64,000 nt of DNA from positions 1,922,001-1,986,000 of the forward strand of contig NZ_CP009110.1 in NCBI RefSeq assembly GCF_000739085.1, read 5' to 3'. Below, piece after piece: positions 16,611-25,164 of the stretch. The DNA comes from Amycolatopsis methanolica 239. GTDB lineage: Bacteria; Actinomycetota; Actinomycetes; Mycobacteriales; Pseudonocardiaceae. Position numbers and translations under genes: made by a program. Each line of letters starts with the position of its first letter. Positions within the stretch are counted from its first letter, which is position 1. The notes beneath the pieces are model-generated. The model worked only from the letters and a program-made list of their open reading frames with translations. It searched no databases and was not told the DNA's origin.

Positions 16611-17397
16611 GGCTGCTGATCACCTCACGCAGGCGGCGGTTGATCACGTCCACCGCGTTCACCTCGTCCTGGCCGGCCAGGCCGTCGACGCGCCACTGCT
16701 GCACGACCTTGCCCGGCCGCGAAGACAGCAGCACCACCCGCTGCCCGAGCCGCACCGCCTCGCGCACGTCGTGGGTGACGAACACCACCGCGGTGCCGGT
16801 CGCCTCCCAGATGCGCAGCAGCTCGGCCTGCAGCACGTCGCGCGTGATGGCGTCGAGCGCGGAGAACGGCTCGTCCATCAGCAGCAGCGACGGCCGCTCC
16901 TCGCCGTCCTCGGTGTGGGTGGCCGACGCCAGCGCGCGGGCGAGCGCCACGCGCTGGCGCATGCCACCGGACAGCTCGTGCGGCCGCTTGGCGCCCGCTC
17001 CGGACAGCCGCACCAGCTCCAGCAGCTCGCCGGTGCGGGTCTTGCGCTCGGTGCGGCCCATGCCGGCCAGCTTCAGCGGCAGCTCGACGTTCGCCGCGGC
17101 GGTCAGCCACGGCATGAGCGCCGCCTCCTGGAACATGACCGCCGGCCGGGACGTGGTCAGCTCGATCTCACCCGCGCTCGGCTGATCCAGGTTCGCGATC
17201 AGGTTCAGCAGGGTGGTCTTGCCGCAGCCCGAGGCGCCGAGCAGGCAGACGAACTCGCCCGGCGCGACGTCCAGGTCGACCCCGGCGAGCGCGGTCACGG
17301 CGTCGCGACCCTGCCCGAAGCTCTTGTGCACCCCGGACAACCGCACGGCGTGCCCGGTCGCGGGCTCCACCGGCGGGCGTCCCAGCGTGGCGGTCAT
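16597..17397 (-). CDS. ssuB: ABC transporter ATP-binding protein, SsuB type
   Basis: The 266-residue ATPase shows Walker A LLGASGCGKTTLLN, Q-loop VMFQEAALMPW, signature ELSGGMRQRVALARAL, Walker B LLLMDEPFSALD, and the switch His in FVTHDVREA. The sequence falls in the nitrate/sulfonate/taurine importer class. An insertion of about nine residues (ATHTEDGEE) sits between signature and Walker B, which is slightly unusual. It is 10 bases from the binding-protein gene and overlaps the permease gene. Confidence 0.92.
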   Translation of the reverse strand: MTATLGRPPVEPATGHAVRLSGVHKSFGQGRDAVTALAGVDLDVAPGEFVCLLGASGCGKTTLLNLIANLDQPSAGEIELTTSRPAVMFQEAALMPWLTAAANVELPLKLAGMGRTERKTRTGELLELVRLSGAGAKRPHELSGGMRQRVALARALASATHTEDGEERPSLLLMDEPFSALDAITRDVLQAELLRIWEATGTAVVFVTHDVREAVRLGQRVVLLSSRPGKVVQQWRVDGLAGQDEVNAVDVINRRLREVISSHAAA

Positions 17398-17407
17398 GAA
17401 CAGCCTC

Positions 17408-18463
17408 CTACTTCTTGTCCAGGCCGGACGCGCTGACGGCCGGCTTCCCGGCCTGGGCGAGCACGGTGTTGAGCAGGGTCAGGTCGGCGAACCCGGCGAC
17501 GTCCGGGGCCTTGTCCTTCACCCCTGCGGTCACCTGATCCTGGGCGAGCTGCGGGAACTGCCCGGCCAGCGGGTCGGCGGTGAGCTGGATGCCCTGCCAC
17601 GCGCGGTCCAGCGTGGCAGCCCCGAGCGCCTTGCCGGTGAGCTGCTGCAGCTGGTTGTTCACCGCGGTCTTCGCCTTCGCCGGGTCGGACGCGGCGAGCG
17701 TGTTCGCGTCGACCAGGCCCCGCACGATCGCGGTCACGGTCGCCGGGTGCTCCTTGAGGAACTGGGTGCGCACGATCAGCACGGTGGTCGGGAACTGCCC
17801 GCCCGGCCACAGGTCCTTCTCGTCGACCAGGACCTTCGCGCCGGCCTCCAGCACCAGGCGGGACGCCCACGGCTCGGGCAGCCACGCGGCCTGGATCGCG
17901 CCGGACTTGAACTGGTCGAGGGTCAGCGCGTTGTCGATGTTCTGGACCTTGACGTCGCTCAGCTTCTGGTCGGCGATCCACTTCTTCAGCGACACGTCCT
18001 GGGTGTTGCCCAGCTGCGGCGACGCCACGGTCTTGCCCTGCAGGTCCTGCGGCGTGTTGATCGACGGCTGCACGACCAGCTGCGCGCCGCCCGAGGTGGC
18101 GCCCGCGATCAGCCGCACGGCCTCGCCGCCGGACTGGGCGTAGGCGTTGATCGCCGGGCCGGAGCCGATGAACCCGATGTCCAGCGAACCGCCGAGGAGC
18201 GCGTTGACCTCCTCGGGGCCGGCGTTGAACTTGGTCGGCACCAGCTTGGTGTTCCCGAGGTGCTGCGCGAACAGGTTCTGGTCGAGCCCGATCAGCGCCG
18301 ACGCGTGCGTGACGTTCGGGAAGTACCCGAGTCGCACCTCGGCCGCGGGTCCCTGGTCGGTCGCCGTCGCCGAATCCTCCGATCGGTCCGCCCGTGAACA
18401 CCCGGTCACCACTGCCAATGCGGACAACGCCACTGCTGCCAGAGCCAGAACACGAGTTTTCAC
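17408..18463 (-). CDS. ssuA: sulfonate/nitrate-type ABC substrate-binding lipoprotein, SsuA-like
   Basis: The 351-residue protein has a lipoprotein signal (ALSALAVVTGC, Cys at about 22). The mature part has the SsuA/NrtA pattern: VRLGYFPNVTHASALIGLDQNLF, FNAGPEEVNALLGGSLDIGFIGSGPAINAY, GKTVASPQLGNTQDVSLKKW. It captures the ligand outside the membrane for the SsuBC transporter encoded next. The ligand could be an alkanesulfonate, taurine or another organosulfur compound. It is separated from cysN by 30 bases. Confidence 0.88.
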   Translation of the reverse strand: MKTRVLALAAVALSALAVVTGCSRADRSEDSATATDQGPAAEVRLGYFPNVTHASALIGLDQNLFAQHLGNTKLVPTKFNAGPEEVNALLGGSLDIGFIGSGPAINAYAQSGGEAVRLIAGATSGGAQLVVQPSINTPQDLQGKTVASPQLGNTQDVSLKKWIADQKLSDVKVQNIDNALTLDQFKSGAIQAAWLPEPWASRLVLEAGAKVLVDEKDLWPGGQFPTTVLIVRTQFLKEHPATVTAIVRGLVDANTLAASDPAKAKTAVNNQLQQLTGKALGAATLDRAWQGIQLTADPLAGQFPQLAQDQVTAGVKDKAPDVAGFADLTLLNTVLAQAGKPAVSASGLDKK

Positions 18464-18493
18464 GGACGGACCTTTCGGTTGGGGGATGGGGAG

Positions 18494-19795
18494 TTACGGG
18501 CCGGGGGAGACCACGTCCCGGTCGCTGCGCAGCACGGGAAGCGGCGCACCGACCATCCCGGCCGCCAGCGTGGTGCCGTCGGCCGGGTCGATCACCAGGA
18601 AGGCGCCGGTGCGCCTGCTGACCTCGTACTCGTCGACCGGCAGCGGCTCCGCGACGCGGACCTTCGCACGGCCGATCTCGTTGAGCTGCAGCGTCTCCGG
18701 GTAGTCCACTGTGGACAGCTTCTGCTCGTCGAAGCGGGAGACCAGCTCGTCGACGAACGCCTGCACCGTGCGCGCGCCGTGCTTGACCAGCACGCGGGCG
18801 CCCGGCCGCAGCGGCTTCTCCGACAGCCAGGCCAGCGTGGCGTCCAGCTCGTCGGTCGCCACCGGGGCCGAACCCGCCGCGGCGATCACGTCACCGCGTG
18901 CGATGTCCAGGTCGTCGGCCAGCACCAGCGTCACCGACCGGCCCGCGGCGGCCTCGGGCAGCTCGCCGTCCGGCGTGTCGATCCGCTCGACCGTCGTGCG
19001 CAGGCCGGCGGGCAGCACCACGACCTCGTCGCCGGGACGCACCGTGCCCGCGGCGACCTGGCCGGCGTAGCCGCGGTAGTCCGGGTACTCGGGCGTGCGC
19101 GGCCGGATCACGTACTGCACCGGGAAGCGGAACGGCGCGTCGTGCGGGTCCGGCGCCACCGGCACGGTCTCCAGGTGCTCCAGCAGCGTCGGGCCGGCGT
19201 ACCACGGGGTGTGCGCTGAGCGTTCCACCACGTTGTCGCCCACCAGTGCGGACACCGGGATCGCCAGCACCGATCCTTCGGCGTAGCCCAGCGACGTGGC
19301 GTGGTCGGTGAACTCCTTCGCGATGACGCGGAAGGTCTCCTCGTCGTAGTCGACCAGGTCGACCTTGTTCACCGCGAGCACCAGGCGCGGCACGCCGAGC
19401 AGCGCGAGCACCGCGGCGTGGCGGCGCGTCTGCTCGATGACGCCCTTGCGCGCGTCGACCAGCAGCACGGCCAGCTGCGCCGTGGAGGCGCCGGTGACGG
19501 TGTTGCGGGTGTACTGCACGTGGCCGGGGGTGTCGGCGAGCACGAACGAGCGCTTCGGTGTCGCGAAGTAGCGGTAGGCGACGTCGATCGTGATGCCCTG
19601 CTCACGCTCCGAGCGCAGCCCGTCGACGAGCAGCGACAGGTCCGGAGTGGACAGACCGCGGTCGACGCTGGCGCGGGTGACCGCGTCCAGCTGGTCGGCC
19701 AGGACCGACTTGGTGTCGTAGAGCAGTCGGCCGACGAGCGTCGACTTGCCGTCGTCGACGCTCCCGGCTGTGGCGAGCCGCAGCAACGAGCTCAT
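18494..19795 (-). CDS. cysN: sulfate adenylyltransferase subunit 1 (GTPase)
   Basis: The 433-residue protein is an EF-Tu-like GTPase: P-loop AGSVDDGKSTLVGRLLYD, switch II DTPGHVQYTRN, and NKVDLVDYD for guanine recognition. It drives the activation of sulfate to APS together with CysD. The protein ends after the beta-barrel domains, so the APS kinase (CysC) fusion found in mycobacteria is absent. Its ATG coincides with the cysD stop region (one-base overlap), indicating coupling. Confidence 0.95.
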   Translation of the reverse strand: MSSLLRLATAGSVDDGKSTLVGRLLYDTKSVLADQLDAVTRASVDRGLSTPDLSLLVDGLRSEREQGITIDVAYRYFATPKRSFVLADTPGHVQYTRNTVTGASTAQLAVLLVDARKGVIEQTRRHAAVLALLGVPRLVLAVNKVDLVDYDEETFRVIAKEFTDHATSLGYAEGSVLAIPVSALVGDNVVERSAHTPWYAGPTLLEHLETVPVAPDPHDAPFRFPVQYVIRPRTPEYPDYRGYAGQVAAGTVRPGDEVVVLPAGLRTTVERIDTPDGELPEAAAGRSVTLVLADDLDIARGDVIAAAGSAPVATDELDATLAWLSEKPLRPGARVLVKHGARTVQAFVDELVSRFDEQKLSTVDYPETLQLNEIGRAKVRVAEPLPVDEYEVSRRTGAFLVIDPADGTTLAAGMVGAPLPVLRSDRDVVSPGP

Positions 19796-20709
19796 CAGAA
19801 GTACCCCTCCCGCTTGCGGTCCTCCATGGCGGCCTCCGACAGGCGGTCGTCGGCCCGGGTGGCGCCGCGCTCGGTGAGCCGGCTCGCCATCACCTCGGCG
19901 ATCACTTCCTCGACCGTCGACGCTGTGGATTCCACGGCGCCGGTGCAGGAGCCGTCACCGACCGTGCGGTACCGCACCGTCAGCTCCTTCACCTCTTCGC
20001 CGTCACGCGGACCGCCCCACGGTCCCTCGGTCAGCCACATGCCGTCGCGCTTGTAGACCTTGCGCTGGTGGGCGTAGTAGATCGAGGGCAGCTCCACCTT
20101 TTCGCGCGCGATGTAGTTCCACACATCGGCTTCGGTCCAGTTGGAGAGCGGGAACACCCGCACATGTTCCCCCGGACGGTGCCGTCCGTTGTACAGGTTC
20201 CACAATTCGGGACGCTGCCGTCGGGGGTCCCACTGGCCGAACGCGTTGCGCAGGCTGAAAATGCGTTCCTTGGCCCGCGCGCGTTCCTCGTCGCGCCGCC
20301 CGCCGCCGAACACCGCGTCGAACTTGTGCTCGGTGATGGTGTCCAGCAACGGCTGCGTCTGCAGCGGGTTGCGGGTGCCGTCGGGACGCTCGGTGAGGCG
20401 GCCGTCGTCGATCCAGTCCTGCACGTTCGCGACGATCAGCCGCAGGCCGTACTTCTCCACGACGTGGTCGCGGAACGCGATGACCTCGTCGAAGTTGTGC
20501 CCGGTGTCCACGTGCAGCAGCGGGAACGGCACCGGCGCCGGCCAGAACGCCTTGATCGCCAGGTGCAGCAGCAGGGTCGAGTCCTTGCCGCCGGAGAACA
20601 GGATCACCGGCCGGTCGAATTCGCCCGCCACCTCCCGGAAGATGTGGATGGCTTCGGATTCCAGTGCCGCCAGGTTGTCGGTCGCGGCGTCGGTCGCGGC
20701 TGTCGTCAT
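19795..20709 (-). CDS. cysD: sulfate adenylyltransferase subunit 2
   Basis: The 304-residue protein is a PP-loop ATP pyrophosphatase: FSGGKDSTLLLHLAIKAFWP near residue 40, HVDTGHNFDEVIAFRD, and the conserved C-terminus DRLSEAAMEDRKREGYF. It adenylates sulfate with ATP, assisted by CysN. It begins 9 bases after cysH and overlaps cysN by one base. Confidence 0.96.
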   Translation of the reverse strand: MTTAATDAATDNLAALESEAIHIFREVAGEFDRPVILFSGGKDSTLLLHLAIKAFWPAPVPFPLLHVDTGHNFDEVIAFRDHVVEKYGLRLIVANVQDWIDDGRLTERPDGTRNPLQTQPLLDTITEHKFDAVFGGGRRDEERARAKERIFSLRNAFGQWDPRRQRPELWNLYNGRHRPGEHVRVFPLSNWTEADVWNYIAREKVELPSIYYAHQRKVYKRDGMWLTEGPWGGPRDGEEVKELTVRYRTVGDGSCTGAVESTASTVEEVIAEVMASRLTERGATRADDRLSEAAMEDRKREGYF

Positions 20710-20718
20710 TTCCTCTCC

Positions 20719-21423
20719 CTACGCGTGCAGGCCGCACTCGGTCTTGGACTTGCCTGCCCAGCGGCCGCTGCGCGGATCGGCGCCCGGCGCCACCTTCGCG
20801 GTGCACGGCGCGCAGCCGATCGACGGGTAGCCCTCGCCGACCAGCGGGTTCTGCAGGATGCCGTGTTCGTCGATGTAGGCGTTGAACTCGTCGTCGGTCC
20901 ACGGCGCGATCGGGTTGACCTTGACCAGGCCGTTGCGGTCGTCCCAGGTGACGATCGGGGTGTTCGCCCGCGTCGGGGCGTCCACGCGGCGCACGCCGGT
21001 GACCCACGCGGAGTAGTTCGACAGCGTCTTGCGCAACGGCACCACCTTGCGCAGGTGGCAGCACAGGTTCGGGTCCCGGTCGTGCAGCTTGGGGCCGTAC
21101 TCGGCGTCCTGCTGCGCCACGGTCTGCTCGGCGGCCGCGTTCACGATCTTCACGTCCGGGTACACGGTCGCGACCGCGTCCCTGGTGCCGATCGTCTCCG
21201 CGAAGTGGTAGCCGGTCTCGAGGAACAGGATGTCCACATCGGACTTCACCTTGGTGGCGAGGTCGATGAGCACCGCGTCCTGCATGTTGGAGGCGACGAT
21301 GAAGTCGTCGCCGAAGGTCTCCGCGGTCCAGCGCAGGGCCTCCAGCGCGGTCGCGTCGGCCAGTTCGGCGGACGCCTTCTCCGCCAGTGCCTTCAGTTCT
21401 TCGGTCCTCGTCGCGGTGGTCAC
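20719..21423 (-). CDS. cysH: assimilatory APS reductase (iron-sulfur type)
   Basis: The 234-residue protein has the FeS cluster cysteines as CC in LCCHLRKVVPL and CxxC in IGCAPCTAKV, plus the catalytic C-terminal cysteine in ECGLHA. The cluster cysteines mean that the substrate is APS rather than PAPS, in agreement with the lack of an APS kinase here. It reduces APS to sulfite using thioredoxin. GTG 21423 overlaps the cysX stop; the longer frame runs into cysX and is rejected. Confidence 0.95.
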   Translation of the reverse strand: MTTATRTEELKALAEKASAELADATALEALRWTAETFGDDFIVASNMQDAVLIDLATKVKSDVDILFLETGYHFAETIGTRDAVATVYPDVKIVNAAAEQTVAQQDAEYGPKLHDRDPNLCCHLRKVVPLRKTLSNYSAWVTGVRRVDAPTRANTPIVTWDDRNGLVKVNPIAPWTDDEFNAYIDEHGILQNPLVGEGYPSIGCAPCTAKVAPGADPRSGRWAGKSKTECGLHA

Positions 21424-21578
21424 TTGCTCGCTCCTTCCGGAAAGCGCAGCCCGATGAACTTGACGGTGAAGACGCGGCGGCAGGCGCCGCAAAGCCAGGC
21501 TCCGTCCTCTTCCGGACGGAGGTCTTCGTCCCCGCAGTAGGGGCAGTGGAACGGCGTCGCGCGTTCCTGTGCCGTCAT
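21420..21578 (-). CDS. small four-cysteine ribbon protein, CysX-like
   Basis: This 52-residue protein has two knuckles, CPYCGDEDLR and CGACRR, spaced as in zinc-ribbon or rubredoxin-like proteins. It sits between sulfite reductase and cysH, overlapping both by four bases (ATGA and GTGA). Corynebacterium glutamicum has a similarly placed small protein, CysX, in its sulfate reduction operon. It probably carries electrons or stabilises the reductase; the metal is not certain. Confidence 0.8.
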   Translation of the reverse strand: MTAQERATPFHCPYCGDEDLRPEEDGAWLCGACRRVFTVKFIGLRFPEGASK

Positions 21579-23275
21579 CGGAGATCGGCCTCGTCGGCGC
21601 GCGCCACCCACTGCGCGAAGCGCTCGCCCTCTTCCCGCTGGGACAGGTAGTTGCGCACGACCCGCTCGACGTAGCCGATCAGCTCGTCGCCGGTCACCTT
21701 GTGGCCGCGCAGCTTCCGGCCGAACCCGGCGTCCAGGCCGAGCCCGCCGCCCAGGTGGACCTGGAAGCCCTCGACCTGGTTGCCGTCGTCGTCGGTCACG
21801 ATCTGGCCCTTGAGGCCGATGTCCGCGGTCTGGATGCGGGCGCACGAGTTCGGGCAGCCGTTGATGTGCACCGTGACCGGGTTCTCCACCTGGTCCTGGA
21901 TGTCGGCCAGCCGCTCCTCGAGCGCGGTCACCAGGTCCTTGGCGCGCTGCTTGGTCTCCACGATCGCGAGCTTGCAGAACTCGATGCCGGTGCAGGCCAT
22001 CACGCCGCGCCGCCACGGGCTCGGGTTGGTGGGCAGGCCCAGCTCGGCCAGCTCCGCCTGCAGGCCGGGCACGTCCTCCTCGGCGACGTCGAGCACCAGC
22101 AGCTTCTGCAGCGGGGTGAGCCGCACGCGGTTCGAGCCGGCGCGCTCGGCGGCCTTCGCGACCTTGATCAGCGTCGAGCCGGACACCCGGCCGCCGACCG
22201 GCGCGGCGCCGACGTAGAATTTGCCGTCCTTCTGCCGGTGCACGCCCACGTGGTCGTGCTGCGCGGCGGGCGCCTCCGGCGCCGGGCCGTCGAGCATCTT
22301 CCGCTTCAGGTACTGGGATTCGAGAACTTCGCGGAACTTCTCCGCACCCCAGTCCTTGACCAGGAACTTGATCCGGGCGCGGGAGCGCAGCCGCCGGTAG
22401 CCGTAGTCGCGGAAGACGCTGATGACGCCCTCCCACACCTCGGGCACCTCGTCGAGCGGCACCCACGCGCCCAGCCGCTGGCCGATCATCGGGTTGGTCG
22501 ACAGGCCGCCGCCGACCCACACGTCGAAACCGGGACCGTGCTCGGGGTGCACGACACCGACGAAGGCGACGTCGTGGATCTCGTGGGCCACGTCCGGCAG
22601 CCCGGAAACGGCGGTCTTGAACTTGCGCGGCAGGTTCGCGTACTCCGGCTTGCCCAGGTAGCGGCGCTTGATCTCGTCGATGGCCGGGGTGCCGTCGATG
22701 ATCTCGTCCTCGGCGATGCCGGCGACGGGGGAGCCGAGGATGACGCGCGGGCTGTCGCCGCAGGCGGTCATCGTGGTCAGGCCGGCGCCCTCCAGCTTCT
22801 CCCAGATCGTCGGCATGTCCTCGATCCGGATCCAGTGGTACTGGACGTTCTGCCGGTCGGTGATGTCCGCGCTGTCGCGGGCGTAGGTCTGCGAGATCTC
22901 GCCGATGACCGCGAGCTGCTCGGTGGTCAGGGCGCCACCGTCGATGCGGACGCGGAGCATGAAGTACTCGTCGTCCAGCTCCTCCGGCTCCAGCGTCGCG
23001 GTGCGGCCGCCGTCGATGCCGGGCTTGCGCTGGGTGTAGAGGCCGTACCAGCGGAACCGGCCACGGAGGTCGCCCGGATCGATCGAGTCGAAGCCACCGC
23101 GCGCGTAGATGTTTTCGATCCGCGATCGAACGTTGAGCGGGTGGTCGTCCTTCTTCGAGCGCTCGTTCGGGTTCAGCGGCTCCCGGTAGCCGAGGGCCCA
23201 CTGGCCCTCACCCCGACGCTGCCGGGCGCGCGGGGTTCGGGCGGCGGCAGGGTTGTCGCGCGTCGGCGAAGCCAT
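21575..23275 (-). CDS. sir: ferredoxin-dependent assimilatory sulfite reductase
   Basis: The 566-residue protein has the two-fold nitrite/sulfite reductase repeat and the siroheme-4Fe4S cysteines as C-x5-C in MACTGIEFCKL and C-x3-C in NGCPNSCAR. It resembles mycobacterial SirA/NirA, including a Tyr in RWYGLYTQRKPGIDGG and a Cys in TTMTACGDSPR that form a cross-link in NirA. It reduces sulfite to sulfide with six electrons. ATG 23275 follows GGAAGGA; the frame extends 14 codons upstream without support. It is the first main gene of the operon behind a leader peptide ORF. Confidence 0.95.
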   Translation of the reverse strand: MASPTRDNPAAARTPRARQRRGEGQWALGYREPLNPNERSKKDDHPLNVRSRIENIYARGGFDSIDPGDLRGRFRWYGLYTQRKPGIDGGRTATLEPEELDDEYFMLRVRIDGGALTTEQLAVIGEISQTYARDSADITDRQNVQYHWIRIEDMPTIWEKLEGAGLTTMTACGDSPRVILGSPVAGIAEDEIIDGTPAIDEIKRRYLGKPEYANLPRKFKTAVSGLPDVAHEIHDVAFVGVVHPEHGPGFDVWVGGGLSTNPMIGQRLGAWVPLDEVPEVWEGVISVFRDYGYRRLRSRARIKFLVKDWGAEKFREVLESQYLKRKMLDGPAPEAPAAQHDHVGVHRQKDGKFYVGAAPVGGRVSGSTLIKVAKAAERAGSNRVRLTPLQKLLVLDVAEEDVPGLQAELAELGLPTNPSPWRRGVMACTGIEFCKLAIVETKQRAKDLVTALEERLADIQDQVENPVTVHINGCPNSCARIQTADIGLKGQIVTDDDGNQVEGFQVHLGGGLGLDAGFGRKLRGHKVTGDELIGYVERVVRNYLSQREEGERFAQWVARADEADLR

Positions 23276-23407
23276 GTTCGAGTCCTTCCGGGGCTCTCGC
23301 GAAGGCGCCGCGCACACGGAAATGCCCTGGTCAAAGCCCGTGGTGGGGGTTTGGCAGTCCGCGGCGTGACGGCGCCCGCTGGTCCTAGCTGGGTGGCGGT
23401 GGCGGCG

Positions 23408-23494
23408 TCAGTTCGTCTCGCGGCACAGGGCGCTGGCGACACGCCGGAAGTCGACGTGGCGACGCACCACGAGGAGCACTCCGGCATAAGTCAC
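23408..23494 (-). CDS. sulfur-operon leader peptide
   Basis: A 28-codon frame starting GTG (23494) ends with TGA at 23408-23410. Its core reads RRHVDFRRVASALCR and matches the short conserved leader peptides (R-R-H-V-D-x-x-R-V-A-S-A-x-C-R) that many actinomycetes encode upstream of sulfur assimilation genes. An internal GTG (23467) gives a 19-residue version. The single Cys codon near the end and the 132-base gap to sulfite reductase suggest translational sensing of cysteine supply, comparable in concept to the cysteine attenuators known from mycobacteria. The mechanism here is inferred. Confidence 0.75.
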   Translation of the reverse strand: MTYAGVLLVVRRHVDFRRVASALCRETN

Positions 23495-23616
23495 CGCATC
23501 AGCGTGCCACGCTGCTCACGATGTGGTCCAGCCCGCTCCGCATGCTGGGATACGCATCACGCTGAAAAAATCTCCGGCAGACTGTCGCGCGGAGTGGATC
23601 AGGGACACTGGGAAGC

Positions 23617-24822
23617 GTGAGTGAGACTTCCGCCCCGGTGGCGTTCGCACTGCCGGAGCACGCGCTGGCCGGGCTCGGCACGCGGCCCTTCGGCGTGTAC
23701 GTGCACGTGCCGTTCTGCGCGACGCGCTGCGGCTACTGCGACTTCAACACCTACACCGCCGGTGAGCTGGGCACGAGCGCGTCGCCCGAGTCGTGGCTGG
23801 AGGGGTTGCGGCGCGAGCTGGACCTGGGCGCGCGGGCACTGGGCGACGCGCCGGCGGCCGAGACGGTGTTCGTCGGCGGCGGCACCCCGTCGCTGCTGGG
23901 CGCCTCCGGGCTGGCCGACGTGCTCGACGCGGTGCGCGACTCGTTCGGGCTGGCGCCGGGGGCCGAGGTGACCACCGAGTCCAACCCGGAGTCGACGTCG
24001 CCGGAGTTCTTTTCCGGGCTTCGCGAGGCCGGGTACACGCGGATCTCGCTGGGGATGCAGTCGGCGGCCTCGCACGTGCTGAAGATCCTGGACCGCACCC
24101 ACACGCCGGGTCGCCCGGTGGCCGCCGCCAAGGAGGCGAGGGCCGCGGGGTTCGAGCACGTGAACCTCGACGTCATCTACGGCACGCCGGGGGAGCGGAC
24201 CGCGGACCTGCGTGCCTCGCTGGACGCGGTGCTGGAGGCCGGGGTCGACCACGTGTCGGCGTACTCGCTGATCGTCGAGGACGGCACCGCGCTGGCGCGG
24301 CGAGTGCGGCACGGTGAGCTGCCCGCGCCGGACGAGGACGTGCTGGCGGCGGACTACGAGCTGATCGACTCGGTGCTGTCGGCGGCCGGGCTGAGCTGGT
24401 ACGAGGTGTCGAACTGGGCCGCATCGGAGGCGGCCGCGTGCCGGCACAACCTGGGCTACTGGCGCGGCGGCGACTGGTGGGGCGCGGGGCCGGGGGCGCA
24501 CAGCCATGTCGGCGGGGTGCGCTGGTGGAACGTGAAGCACCCGGCGCGCTACGCCACGGCGCTGGCCGACGGCGGGTCCCCGGAGGCGGACCGCGAGGTG
24601 CTGACGCCGGACGAACAGGCCTTCGAGCGGATCATGCTGGAGCTGCGGCTCGCCGAGGGGCTGCCGGTGTCCGCGCTGACCGCCGACGGGGCGCGGGAGG
24701 CCGAGGCCGCGGTCGCCGAGGGCCTGCTGGACGCCGGGGCGCTCGCCGGCAAGCAGCGCTGTGTGCTGACCTTCCGGGGACGCCTGCTGGCCGACGGCCT
24801 CGTGCGACGGCTGGCTCCCTGA
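23617..24822 (+). CDS. hemW: heme chaperone HemW (radical SAM, HemN-like)
   Basis: The 401-residue protein has the radical SAM cluster motif C34-x3-C38-x2-C41 (CATRCGYCDF) and the VFVGGGTPSLL and LGMQSA segments. The HNxxYW heme-binding motif of HemW appears as HNLGYWRGGDWW. The extra N-terminal residues that HemN needs for coproporphyrinogen oxidation are missing, so heme transfer is the better call. GTG 23617 is the start, 122 bases from the divergent leader peptide. After the TGA stop the same frame continues open for 25 codons. Confidence 0.9.
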   Translation: MSETSAPVAFALPEHALAGLGTRPFGVYVHVPFCATRCGYCDFNTYTAGELGTSASPESWLEGLRRELDLGARALGDAPAAETVFVGGGTPSLLGASGLADVLDAVRDSFGLAPGAEVTTESNPESTSPEFFSGLREAGYTRISLGMQSAASHVLKILDRTHTPGRPVAAAKEARAAGFEHVNLDVIYGTPGERTADLRASLDAVLEAGVDHVSAYSLIVEDGTALARRVRHGELPAPDEDVLAADYELIDSVLSAAGLSWYEVSNWAASEAAACRHNLGYWRGGDWWGAGPGAHSHVGGVRWWNVKHPARYATALADGGSPEADREVLTPDEQAFERIMLELRLAEGLPVSALTADGAREAEAAVAEGLLDAGALAGKQRCVLTFRGRLLADGLVRRLAP

Positions 24823-24900
24823 AAAGCGATCGAGCTGTTCTCGCTGCCCGAGGACGCCGTCGCCGACGACGGTGAGGTGCTCCGCTTCAGCCGGTCGTAG
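24823..24900 (+). pseudogene. open tail directly behind hemW stop
   Basis: In the hemW frame, 25 sense codons follow the TGA and end with TAG at 24898-24900 (AIELFSLPEDAVADDGEVLRFSRS). The composition looks protein-like. It may be the end of a deleted downstream gene, or a chance frame. No family is recognised. Confidence 0.2.
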
Positions 24901-25089
24901 GTACCGGGCGGCCGAACAGGCTGCGCCAGTGGCCGGACCGCCGCAGCAGCAGGTGGGTCGGCAGCTGGAGGACAGCGTGCTGACGATCGTCACGATCGCC
25001 GTCGTGTCGCCGGTAGCCGAGCGGAGTCCGTAGAAGAGGGCGAGCGGTAGGACGACGTCCAGCACCACGGAACGGACGCGGTTGATCAC
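24887..25089 (-). pseudogene. remnant of a VC0807-family membrane protein
   Basis: A GTG start at 25089 opens MINRVRSVVLDVVLPLALFYGLRSA, the typical N-terminus of VC0807-family membrane proteins. After about 38 residues the frame shifts, and a second frame gives a C-terminal-like piece, LQLPTHLLLRRSGHWRSLFG, ending with TGA at 24887-24889. The middle of the protein (roughly 130 residues in intact relatives) is missing. This is a deletion remnant. Confidence 0.6.
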
Positions 25090-25164
25090 CCGTCGATGGT
25101 CCCGGGCGCGGCCCGCCGCGCGCGTCGGGTTTGCGGCTACACCGGCTCAGACCTTGGTCGGGGG

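Noticed and set aside
14514..16619. A 701-codon plus-strand frame across the sulfur operon end
   Set aside because: Runs through four conserved minus-strand genes; Pro/Arg/Thr-rich without motifs.
23276..23407. SAM or cobalamin riboswitch upstream of sulfite reductase
   Set aside because: I found no recognisable core of these riboswitches; the leader peptide explains the space better.
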